Positions 1 through 11,055 of a DNA stretch of 64,000 bases are shown here, piece after piece. Within the stretch, counting starts at the first letter, position 1, and each line of letters opens with the position of its first letter. Both the position numbers and the translations under genes were made by a program. This stretch comes from Misgurnus anguillicaudatus (Eukaryota; Chordata; Actinopteri; Cypriniformes; Cobitidae): NCBI RefSeq assembly GCF_027580225.2, contig NC_073346.2:1-64000 (forward strand), read 5' to 3'. The notes beneath the pieces are model-generated. The model was not told where the DNA came from, ran no database searches, and worked only from the letters and a program-made list of their open reading frames with translations.

Positions 1-617
1 AGCAGTTTTTTATGAGTGAAAATCAACGTTTCAGGCTGAAATATGACTTTTCATGCAAAAGTGCACAACTCTGCTTAAAATGCTTACAGGAGCATTCTAA
101 GCCGTTTTAAAGTGATTTCCAGCTCAGAAAAGCAGTTTAGAGTGAAAAATCAACGTTTCAGGCTGAAATGTGACTTTTCATGCAAAAGTGCATAACTCTG
201 CTTAAAATGCTTACAGGAGCATTCTAACGATGAAACAAGCCGTTTAAAGTGATTTCCAGCTCAGAAAAGCAGTTTAGAGGCAAAAATCAACGTTTCAGGC
301 TGAAATGTGACTTTTCATGCAAAAGTGCACAACTCTGCTTAAAATGCTTACAGGAGCATTCTAAGCCGTTTAAAGTGATTTCCAGCTCAGAAAAGCAGTT
401 TAGAGTGAAAAATCAACGTTTCAGGCTGAAATATGACTTTTCATGCAAAAGTGCACAACTCTGCTTAAAATGCTTACAGGAGCATTCTAAAGCCGTTTAA
501 AGTGATTTCCAGCTCAGAAAAGCAGTTTAGAGTGAAAAATCAACGTTTCAGGCTGAAATGTGACTTTTCATGCAAAAGTGCACAACTCTGCTTAAAATGC
601 TTACAGGAGCATTCTAA

Positions 618-743
618 GCCGTTTAAAGTGATTTCCAGCTCAGAAAAGCAGTTTAGAGTGAAAAATCAACGTTTCAGGCTGAAATATGACTTTTCATGCA
701 AAAGTGCACAACTCTGCTTAAAATGCTTACAGGAGCATTCTAA
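618..743 (+). repeat. Reference short monomer (126 bp)
   Basis: A clean example of the basic unit, starting gccgtttaaagtgatttc and ending gagcattctaa; the next unit begins at 744. It holds three dyads: TTTCAG-G-CTGAAA at 672-684, ACTTTT-CATGC-AAAAGT at 689-705 and AATGCT-TACAGG-AGCATT at 722-739. It also holds two internal direct repeats: 616-631 against 646-661 (16 bp, 2 mismatches) and TGCTTA at 715-720 and 724-729. No CENP-B-box-like motif is visible. At 126 bp it is shorter than a nucleosomal core length. Confidence 0.95.
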
Positions 744-880
744 GCCGTTTAAAGTGATTTCCAGCTCAGAAAAGCAGTTTAGAGTGAAAAATCAACGTTT
801 CAGGCTGAAATGTGACTTTTCATGCAAAAGTGCACAACTCTGCTTAAAATGCTTACAGGAGCATTCTAACGATGAAACAA
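744..880 (+). repeat. Reference long monomer (137 bp)
   Basis: Identical in plan to the short unit, with 11 extra bases (cgatgaaacaa, 870-880) between the closing ctaa and the next gccg. The extra block is bounded by aa on both sides, so the two lengths could interconvert by a microhomology-mediated indel. Successive long units are most often 263, 515 or 641 bp apart, i.e. 2, 4 or 5 monomers. Confidence 0.93.
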
Positions 881-1521
881 GCCGTTTAAAGTGATTTCCA
901 GCTCAGAAAAGCAGTTTAGAGTGAAAAATCAACGTTTCAGGCTGAAATGTGACTTTTCATGCAAAAGTGCCCAACTCTGCTTAAAATGTTTACAGGAGCA
1001 TTCTAAGCCGTTTAAAGTGATTTCCAGCTCAGAAAAGCAGTTTAGAGTGAAAAATCAACGTTTCAGGCTGAAATATGACTTTTCATGCAAAAGTGCACAA
1101 CTCTGCTTAAAATGCTTACAGGAGCATTCTAAGCCGTTTAAAGTGATTTCCAGCTCAGAAAAGCAGTTTAGAGTGAAAAATCAACGTTTCAGGCTGAAAT
1201 GTGACTTTTCATGCAAAAGTGCACAACTCTGCTTAAAATGCTTACAGGAGCATTCTAAGCCGTTTAAAGTGATTTCCAGCTCAGAAAAGCAGTTTAGAGT
1301 GAAAAATCAACGTTTCAGGCTGAAATATGACTTTTCATGCAAAAGTGCACAACTCTGCTTAAAATGCTTACAGGAGCATTCTAAGCCGTTTAAAGTGATT
1401 TCCAGCTCAGAAAAGCAGTTTAGAGGCAAAAATCAACGTTTCAGGCTGAAATGTGACTTTTCATGCAAAAGTGCATAACTCTGCTTAAAATGCTTACAGG
1501 AGCATTCTAACGATGAAACAA

Positions 1522-2699
1522 GCCGTTTAAAGTGATTTCCAGCTCAGAAAAGCAGTTTAGAGGCAAAAATCAACGTTTCAGGCTGAAATGTGACTTTTCA
1601 TGCAAAAGTGCACAACTCTGCTTAAAATGCTTACAGGAGCATTCTAAGCCGTTTAAAGTGATTTCCAGCTCAGAAAAGCAGTTTAGAGGCAAAAATCAAC
1701 GTTTCAGGCTGAAATGTGACTTTTCATGCAAAAGTGCACAACTCTGCTTAAAATGCTTACAGGAGCATTCTAACGATGAAACAAGCCGTTTAAAGTGATT
1801 TCCAGCTCAGAAAAGCAGTTTAGAGAGAAAAATCAACGTTTCAGGCTGAAATATGACTTTTCATGCAAAAGTGCACAACTCTGCTTAAAATGCTTACAGG
1901 AGCATTCTAACGATGAAACAAGCCGTTTAAAGTGATTTCCAGCTCAGAAAAGCAGTTTAGAGTGAAAAATCAACGTTTCAGGCTGAAATGTGACTTTTCA
2001 TGCAAAAGTGCACAACTCTGCTTAAAATGCTTACAGGAGCATTCTAAGCCGTTTAAAGTGATTTCCAGCTCAGAAAAGCAGTTTAGAGTGAAAAATCAAC
2101 GTTTCAGGCTGAAATGTGACTTTTCATGCAAAAGTGCCCAACTCTGCTTAAAATGCTTACAGGAGCATTCTAAGCCGTTTAAAGTGATTTCCAGCTCAGA
2201 AAAGCAGTTTAGAGTGAAAAATCAACGTTTCAGGCTGAAATATGACTTTTCATGCAAAAGTGCACAACTCTGCTTAAAATGCTTACAGGAGCATTCTAAG
2301 CCGTTTAAAGTGATTTCCAGCTCAGAAAAGCAGTTTAGAGGCAAAAATCAACGTTTCAGGCTGAAATGTGACTTTTCATGCAAAAGTGCATAACTCTGCT
2401 TAAAATGCTTACAGGAGCATTCTAACGATGAAACAAGCCGTTTAAAGTGATTTCCAGCTCAGAAAAGCAGTTTAGAGGCAAAAATCAACGTTTCAGGCTG
2501 AAATGTGACTTTTCATGCAAAAGTGCACAACTCTGCTTAAAATGCTTACAGGAGCATTCTAAGCCGTTTAAAGTGATTTCCAGCTCAGAAAAGCAGTTTA
2601 GAGTGAAAAATCAACGTTTCAGGCTGAAATATGACTTTTCATGCAAAAGTGCACAACTCTGCTTAAAATGCTTACAGGAGCATTCTAACGATGAAACAA
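1522..2699 (+). repeat. 9-monomer HOR block, copy 1
   Basis: Nine monomers (1178 bp) with the same order of ggc/gtg, tgt/tat, cataac, cccaac and long-unit marks as 7062-8239. Every boundary is offset by exactly 5540 bp, which equals 43 monomers of which 11 are long, plus one extra base (the +1 at 3119). Confidence 0.8.
1922..2699 (+). repeat. 778-bp hexamer HOR, example 1
   Basis: Six monomers: four ending in a long unit (tgt, tgt, tat, tgt), then two ending in a long unit (tgt, tat), i.e. 515 + 263 bp. This is one of at least seven occurrences of the same plan. Here the fourth unit carries ggc and cataac. Confidence 0.7.
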
Positions 2700-5600
2700 G
2701 CCGTTTAAAGTGATTTCCAGCTCAGAAAAGCAGTTTAGAGTGAAAAATCAACGTTTCAGGCTGAAATGTGACTTTTCATGCAAAAGTGCACAACTCTGCT
2801 TAAAATGCTTACAGGAGCATTCTAAGCCGTTTAAAGTGATTTCCAGCTCAGAAAAGCAGTTTAGAGTGAAAAATCAACGTTTCAGGCTGAAATGTGACTT
2901 TTCATGCAAAAGTGCCCAACTCTGCTTAAAATGCTTACAGGAGCATTCTAAGCCGTTTAAAGTGATTTCCAGCTCAGAAAAGCAGTTTAGAGTGAAAAAT
3001 CAACGTTTCAGGCTGAAATATGACTTTTCATGCAAAAGTGCACAACTCTGCTTAAAATGCTTACAGGAGCATTCTAAGCCGTTTAAAGTGATTTCCAGCT
3101 CAGAAAAGCAGTTTAGAGTGCAAAAATCAACGTTTCAGGCTGAAATGTGACTTTTCATGCAAAAGTGCATAACTCTGCTTAAAATGCTTAGAGGAGCATT
3201 CTAACGATGAAACAAGCCGTTTAAAGTGATTTCCAGCTCAGAAAAGCAGTTTAGAGTGAAAAATCAACGTTTCAGGCTGAAATGTGACTTTTCATGCAAA
3301 AGTGCCCAACTCTGCTTAAAATGTTTACAGGAGCATTCTAAGCCGTTTAAAGTGATTTCCAGCTCAGAAAAGCAGTTTAGAGTGAAAAATCAACGTTTCA
3401 GGCTGAAATGTGACTTTTCATGCAAAAGTGCACAACTCTGCTTAAAATGCTTACAGGAGCATTCTAAGCCGTTTAAAGTGATTTCCAGCTCAGAAAAGCA
3501 GTTTAGAGTGAAAAATCAACGTTTCAGGCTGAAATATGACTTTTCATGCAAAAGTGCACAACTCTGCTTAAAATGCTTACAGGAGCATTCTAAGCCGTTT
3601 AAAGTGATTTCCAGCTCAGAAAAGCAGTTTAGAGGCAAAAATCAACGTTTCAGGCTGAAATGTGACTTTTCATGCAAAAGTGCACAACTCTGCTTAAAAT
3701 GCTTACAGGAGCATTCTAAGCCGTTTAAAGTGATTTCCAGCTCAGAAAAGCAGTTTAGAGTGAAAAATCAACGTTTCAGGCTGAAATATGACTTTTCATG
3801 CAAAAGTGCACAACTCTGCTTAAAATGCTTACAGGAGCATTCTAAGCCGTTTAAAGTGATTTCCAGCTCAGAAAAGCAGTTTAGAGGCAAAAATCAACGT
3901 TTCAGGCTGAAATATGACTTTTCATGCAAAAGTGCACAACTCTGCTTAAAATGCTTACAGGAGCATTCTAAGCCGTTTAAAGTGATTTCCAGCTCAGAAA
4001 AGCAGTTTAGAGTGAAAAATCAACGTTTCAGGCTGAAATGTGACTTTTCATGCAAAAGTGCACAACTCTGCTTAAAATGCTTACAGGAGCATTCTAACGA
4101 TGAAACAAGCCGTTTAAAGTGATTTCCAGCTCAGAAAAGCAGTTTAGAGGCAAAAATCAACGTTTCAGGCTGAAATGTGACTTTTCATGCAAAAGTGCAC
4201 AACTCTGCTTAAAATGCTTACAGGAGCATTCTAAGCCGTTTAAAGTGATTTCCAGCTCAGAAAAGCAGTTTAGAGTGAAAAATCAACGTTTCAGGCTGAA
4301 ATATGACTTTTCATGCAAAAGTGCACAACTCTGCTTAAAATGCTTACAGGAGCATTCTAACGATGAAACAAGCCGTTTAAAGTGATTTCCAGCTCAGAAA
4401 AGCAGTTTAGAGTGAAAAATCAACGTTTCAGGCTGAAATGTGACTTTTCATGCAAAAGTGCACAACTCTGCTTAAAATGCTTACAGGAGCATTCTAAGCC
4501 GTTTAAAGTGATTTCCAGCTCAGAAAAGCAGTTTAGAGTGAAAAATCAACGTTTCAGGCTGAAATGTGACTTTTCATGCAAAAGTGCCCAACTCTGCTTA
4601 AAATGCTTACAGGAGCATTCTAAGCCGTTTAAAGTGATTTCCAGCTCAGAAAAGCAGTTTAGAGTGAAAAATCAACGTTTCAGGCTGAAATGTGACTTTT
4701 CATGCAAAAGTGCACAACTCTGCTTAAAATGCTTACAGGAGCATTCTAAGCCGTTTAAAGTGATTTCCAGCTCAGAAAAGCAGTTTAGAGGCAAAAATCA
4801 ACGTTTCAGGCTGAAATGTGACTTTTCATGCAAAAGTGCATAACTCTGCTTAAAATGCTTACAGGAGCATTCTAACGATGAAACAAGCCGTTTAAAGTGA
4901 TTTCCAGCTCAGAAAAGCAGTTTAGAGGCAAAAATCAACGTTTCAGGCTGAAATGTGACTTTTCATGCAAAAGTGCACAACTCTGCTTAAAATGCTTACA
5001 GGAGCATTCTAAGCCGTTTAAAGTGATTTCCAGCTCAGAAAAGCAGTTTAGAGTGAAAAATCAACGTTTCAGGCTGAAATATGACTTTTCATGCAAAAGT
5101 GCACAACTCTGCTTAAAATGCTTACAGGAGCATTCTAAGCCGTTTAAAGTGATTTCCAGCTCAGAAAAGCAGTTTAGAGTGAAAAATCAACGTTTCAGGC
5201 TGAAATATGACTTTTCATGCAAAAGTGCACAACTCTGCTTAAAATGCTTACAGGAGCATTCTAAGCCGTTTAAAGTGATTTCCAGCTCAGAAAAGCAGTT
5301 TAGAGGCAAAAATCAACGTTTCAGGCTGAAATATGACTTTTCATGCAAAAGTGCACAACTCTGCTTAAAATGCTTACAGGAGCATTCTAAGCCGTTTAAA
5401 GTGATTTCCAGCTCAGAAAAGCAGTTTAGAGTGAAAAATCAACGTTTCAGGCTGAAATATGACTTTTCATGCAAAAGTGCACAACTCTGCTTAAAATGCT
5501 TACAGGAGCATTCTAAGCCGTTTAAAGTGATTTCCAGCTCAGAAAAGCAGTTTAGAGTGAAAAATCAACGTTTCAGGCTGAAATATGACTTTTCATGCAA

Positions 5601-5779
5601 AAGTGCACAACTCTGCTTAAAATGCTTACAGGAGCATTCTAAGCCGTTTAAAGTGATTTCCAGCTCAGAAAAGCAGTTTAGAGTGAAAAATCAACGTTTC
5701 AGGCTGAAATGTGACTTTTCATGCAAAAGTGCATAACTCTGCTTAAAATGCTTACAGGAGCATTCTAACGATGAAACAA

Positions 5780-7324
5780 GCCGTTTAAAGTGATTTCCAG
5801 CTCAGAAAAGCAGTTTAGAGGCAAAAATCAACGTTTCAGGCTGAAATGTGACTTTTCATGCAAAAGTGCACAACTCTGCTTAAAATGCTTACAGGAGCAT
5901 TCTAAGCCGTTTAAAGTGATTTCCAGCTCAGAAAAGCAGTTTAGAGTGAAAAATCAACGTTTCAGGCTGAAATATGACTTTTCATGCAAAAGTGCACAAC
6001 TCTGCTTAAAATGCTTACAGGAGCATTCTAAGCCGTTTAAAGTGATTTCCAGCTCAGAAAAGCAGTTTAGAGTGAAAAATCAACGTTTCAGGCTGAAATG
6101 TGACTTTTCATGCAAAAGTGCACAACTCTGCTTAAAATGCTTACAGGAGCATTCTAAGCCGTTTAAAGTGATTTCCAGCTCAGAAAAGCAGTTTAGAGTG
6201 AAAAATCAACGTTTCAGGCTGAAATATGACTTTTCATGCAAAAGTGCACAACTCTGCTTAAAATGCTTACAGGAGCATTCTAAGCCGTTTAAAGTGATTT
6301 CCAGCTCAGAAAAGCAGTTTAGAGTGAAAAATCAACGTTTCAGGCTGAAATGTGACTTTTCATGCAAAAGTGCACAACTCTGCTTAAAATGCTTACAGGA
6401 GCATTCTAACGATGAAACAAGCCGTTTAAAGTGATTTCCAGCTCAGAAAAGCAGTTTAGAGTGAAAAATCAACGTTTCAGGCTGAAATGTGACTTTTCAT
6501 GCAAAAGTGCCCAACTCTGCTTAAAATGCTTACAGGAGCATTCTAAGCCGTTTAAAGTGATTTCCAGCTCAGAAAAGCAGTTTAGAGGCAAAAATCAACG
6601 TTTCAGGCTGAAATATGACTTTTCATGCAAAAGTGCACAACTCTGCTTAAAATGCTTACAGGAGCATTCTAAGCCGTTTAAAGTGATTTCCAGCTCAGAA
6701 AAGCAGTTTAGAGTGAAAAATCAACGTTTCAGGCTGAAATAAGACTTTTCATGCAAAAGTGCACAACTCTGCTTAAAATACTTACAGGAGCATTCTAAGC
6801 CGTTTAAAGTGATTTCCAGCTCAGAAAAGCAGTTTAGAGTGAAAAATCAACGTTTCAGGCTGAAATATGACTTTTCATGCAAAAGTGCACAACTCTGCTT
6901 AAAATGCTTACAGGAGCATTCTAAGCCGTTTAAAGTGATTTCCAGCTCAGAAAAGCAGTTTAGAGGCAAAAATCAACGTTTCAGGCTGAAATGTGACTTT
7001 TCATGCAAAAGTGCATAACTCTGCTTAAAATGCTTACAGGAGCATTCTAACGATGAAACAAGCCGTTTAAAGTGATTTCCAGCTCAGAAAAGCAGTTTAG
7101 AGGCAAAAATCAACGTTTCAGGCTGAAATGTGACTTTTCATGCAAAAGTGCACAACTCTGCTTAAAATGCTTACAGGAGCATTCTAAGCCGTTTAAAGTG
7201 ATTTCCAGCTCAGAAAAGCAGTTTAGAGGCAAAAATCAACGTTTCAGGCTGAAATGTGACTTTTCATGCAAAAGTGCACAACTCTGCTTAAAATGCTTAC
7301 AGGAGCATTCTAACGATGAAACAA
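5780..7324 (+). repeat. 12-monomer HOR block, copy 1
   Basis: Twelve monomers (1545 bp) repeated at 9511-11055 with a 3731-bp offset (29 monomers, 7 of them long). The copies share a very rare double mark in one unit: gaaataagac with aaaatactta (6740 and 6777 here; 10471 and 10508 there). That makes common ancestry of the blocks near certain. Confidence 0.88.
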
Positions 7325-8239
7325 GCCGTTTAAAGTGATTTCCAGCTCAGAAAAGCAGTTTAGAGTGAAAAATCAACGTTTCAGGCTGAAATATGACTTT
7401 TCATGCAAAAGTGCACAACTCTGCTTAAAATGCTTACAGGAGCATTCTAACGATGAAACAAGCCGTTTAAAGTGATTTCCAGCTCAGAAAAGCAGTTTAG
7501 AGTGAAAAATCAACGTTTCAGGCTGAAATGTGACTTTTCATGCAAAAGTGCACAACTCTGCTTAAAATGCTTACAGGAGCATTCTAAGCCGTTTAAAGTG
7601 ATTTCCAGCTCAGAAAAGCAGTTTAGAGTGAAAAATCAACGTTTCAGGCTGAAATGTGACTTTTCATGCAAAAGTGCCCAACTCTGCTTAAAATGCTTAC
7701 AGGAGCATTCTAAGCCGTTTAAAGTGATTTCCAGCTCAGAAAAGCAGTTTAGAGTGAAAAATCAACGTTTCAGGCTGAAATATGACTTTTCATGCAAAAG
7801 TGCACAACTCTGCTTAAAATGCTTACAGGAGCATTCTAAGCCGTTTAAAGTGATTTCCAGCTCAGAAAAGCAGTTTAGAGGCAAAAATCAACGTTTCAGG
7901 CTGAAATGTGACTTTTCATGCAAAAGTGCATAACTCTGCTTAAAATGCTTACAGGAGCATTCTAACGATGAAACAAGCCGTTTAAAGTGATTTCCAGCTC
8001 AGAAAAGCAGTTTAGAGGCAAAAATCAACGTTTCAGGCTGAAATGTGACTTTTCATGCAAAAGTGCACAACTCTGCTTAAAATGCTTACAGGAGCATTCT
8101 AAGCCGTTTAAAGTGATTTCCAGCTCAGAAAAGCAGTTTAGAGTGAAAAATCAACGTTTCAGGCTGAAATATGACTTTTCATGCAAAAGTGCACAACTCT
8201 GCTTAAAATGCTTACAGGAGCATTCTAACGATGAAACAA
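7062..8239 (+). repeat. 9-monomer HOR block, copy 2
   Basis: Second copy of the block at 1522-2699, with the same length and the same variant order. One visible difference is the unit at 7325-7461, which reads agagtga where copy 1 has agagaga. Confidence 0.8.
7462..8239 (+). repeat. 778-bp hexamer HOR, example 2
   Basis: Same six-unit order as 1922-2699, carrying the same cccaac, ggc and cataac marks. It lies inside the 5540-bp-offset duplication. Confidence 0.7.
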
Positions 8240-9510
8240 GCCGTTTAAAGTGATTTCCAGCTCAGAAAAGCAGTTTAGAGTGAAAAATCAACGTTTCAGG
8301 CTGAAATGTGACTTTTCATGCAAAAGTGCACAACTCTGCTTAAAATGCTTACAGGAGCATTCTAAGCCGTTTAAAGTGATTTCCAGCTCAGAAAAGCAGT
8401 TTAGAGTGAAAAATCAACGTTTCAGGCTGAAATGTGACTTTTCATGCAAAAGTGCACAACTCTGCTTAAAATGCTTACAGGAGCATTCTAAGCCGTTTAA
8501 AGTGATTTCCAGCTCAGAAAAGCAGTTTAGAGTGAAAAATCAACGTTTCAGGCTGAAATATGACTTTTCATGCAAAAGTGCACAACTCTGCTTAAAATGC
8601 TTACAGGAGCATTCTAAGCCGTTTAAAGTGATTTCCAGCTCAGAAAAGCAGTTTAGAGGCAAAAATCAACGTTTCAGGCTGAAATGTGACTTTTCATGCA
8701 AAAGTGCACAACTCTGCTTAAAATGCTTACAGGAGCATTCTAAGCCGTTTAAAGTGATTTCCAGCTCAGAAAAGCAGTTTAGAGTGAAAAATCAACGTTT
8801 CAGGCTGAAATGTGACTTTTCATGCAAAAGTGCACAACTCTGCTTAAAATGCTTACAGGAGCATTCTAAGCCGTTTAAAGTGATTTCCAGCTCAGAAAAG
8901 CAGTTTAGAGGCAAAAATCAACGTTTCAGGCTGAAATATGACTTTTCATGCAAAAGTGCACAACTCTGCTTAAAATGCTTACAGGAGCATTCTAAGCCGT
9001 TTAAAGTGATTTCCAGCTCAGAAAAGCAGTTTAGAGTGAAAAATCAACGTTTCAGGCTGAAATATGACTTTTCATGCAAAAGTGCACAACTCTGCTTAAA
9101 ATGCTTACAGGAGCATTCTAAGCCGTTTAAAGTGATTTCCAGCTCAGAAAAGCAGTTTAGAGTGAAAAATCAACGTTTCAGGCTGAAATATGACTTTTCA
9201 TGCAAAAGTGCACAACTCTGCTTAAAATGCTTACAGGAGCATTCTAAGCCGTTTAAAGTGATTTCCAGCTCAGAAAAGCAGTTTAGAGTGAAAAATCAAC
9301 GTTTCAGGCTGAAATATGACTTTTCATGCAAAAGTGCACAACTCTGCTTAAAATGCTTACAGGAGCATTCTAAGCCGTTTAAAGTGATTTCCAGCTCAGA
9401 AAAGCAGTTTAGAGGCAAAAATCAACGTTTCAGGCTGAAATGTGACTTTTCATGCAAAAGTGCATAACTCTGCTTAAAATGCTTACAGGAGCATTCTAAC
9501 GATGAAACAA

Positions 9511-11055
9511 GCCGTTTAAAGTGATTTCCAGCTCAGAAAAGCAGTTTAGAGGCAAAAATCAACGTTTCAGGCTGAAATGTGACTTTTCATGCAAAAGTGC
9601 ACAACTCTGCTTAAAATGCTTACAGGAGCATTCTAAGCCGTTTAAAGTGATTTCCAGCTCAGAAAAGCAGTTTAGAGTGAAAAATCAACGTTTCAGGCTG
9701 AAATATGACTTTTCATGCAAAAGTGCACAACTCTGCTTAAAATGCTTACAGGAGCATTCTAAGCCGTTTAAAGTGATTTCCAGCTCAGAAAAGCAGTTTA
9801 GAGTGAAAAATCAACGTTTCAGGCTGAAATGTGACTTTTCATGCAAAAGTGCACAACTCTGCTTAAAATGCTTACAGGAGCATTCTAAGCCGTTTAAAGT
9901 GATTTCCAGCTCAGAAAAGCAGTTTAGAGTGAAAAATCAACGTTTCAGGCTGAAATATGACTTTTCATGCAAAAGTGCACAACTCTGCTTAAAATGCTTA
10001 CAGGAGCATTCTAAGCCGTTTAAAGTGATTTCCAGCTCAGAAAAGCAGTTTAGAGTGAAAAATCAACGTTTCAGGCTGAAATGTGACTTTTCATGCAAAA
10101 GTGCACAACTCTGCTTAAAATGCTTACAGGAGCATTCTAACGATGAAACAAGCCGTTTAAAGTGATTTCCAGCTCAGAAAAGCAGTTTAGAGTGAAAAAT
10201 CAACGTTTCAGGCTGAAATGTGACTTTTCATGCAAAAGTGCCCAACTCTGCTTAAAATGCTTACAGGAGCATTCTAAGCCGTTTAAAGTGATTTCCAGCT
10301 CAGAAAAGCAGTTTAGAGGCAAAAATCAACGTTTCAGGCTGAAATATGACTTTTCATGCAAAAGTGCACAACTCTGCTTAAAATGCTTACAGGAGCATTC
10401 TAAGCCGTTTAAAGTGATTTCCAGCTCAGAAAAGCAGTTTAGAGTGAAAAATCAACGTTTCAGGCTGAAATAAGACTTTTCATGCAAAAGTGCACAACTC
10501 TGCTTAAAATACTTACAGGAGCATTCTAAGCCGTTTAAAGTGATTTCCAGCTCAGAAAAGCAGTTTAGAGTGAAAAATCAACGTTTCAGGCTGAAATATG
10601 ACTTTTCATGCAAAAGTGCACAACTCTGCTTAAAATGCTTACAGGAGCATTCTAAGCCGTTTAAAGTGATTTCCAGCTCAGAAAAGCAGTTTAGAGGCAA
10701 AAATCAACGTTTCAGGCTGAAATGTGACTTTTCATGCAAAAGTGCATAACTCTGCTTAAAATGCTTACAGGAGCATTCTAACGATGAAACAAGCCGTTTA
10801 AAGTGATTTCCAGCTCAGAAAAGCAGTTTAGAGGCAAAAATCAACGTTTCAGGCTGAAATGTGACTTTTCATGCAAAAGTGCACAACTCTGCTTAAAATG
10901 CTTACAGGAGCATTCTAAGCCGTTTAAAGTGATTTCCAGCTCAGAAAAGCAGTTTAGAGGCAAAAATCAACGTTTCAGGCTGAAATGTGACTTTTCATGC
11001 AAAAGTGCACAACTCTGCTTAAAATGCTTACAGGAGCATTCTAACGATGAAACAA
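9511..11055 (+). repeat. 12-monomer HOR block, copy 2
   Basis: Copy of 5780-7324, unit for unit, including the rare taagac/aaaatac unit. Similarity continues beyond 11055, but the following unit is short here and long in copy 1, so the offset drops from 3731 to 3720 (an 11-bp indel). Confidence 0.88.

Noticed and set aside
618..743. CENP-B box in the monomer
   Set aside because: No match to the TTCG...CGGG core pattern was found on either strand of the consensus.
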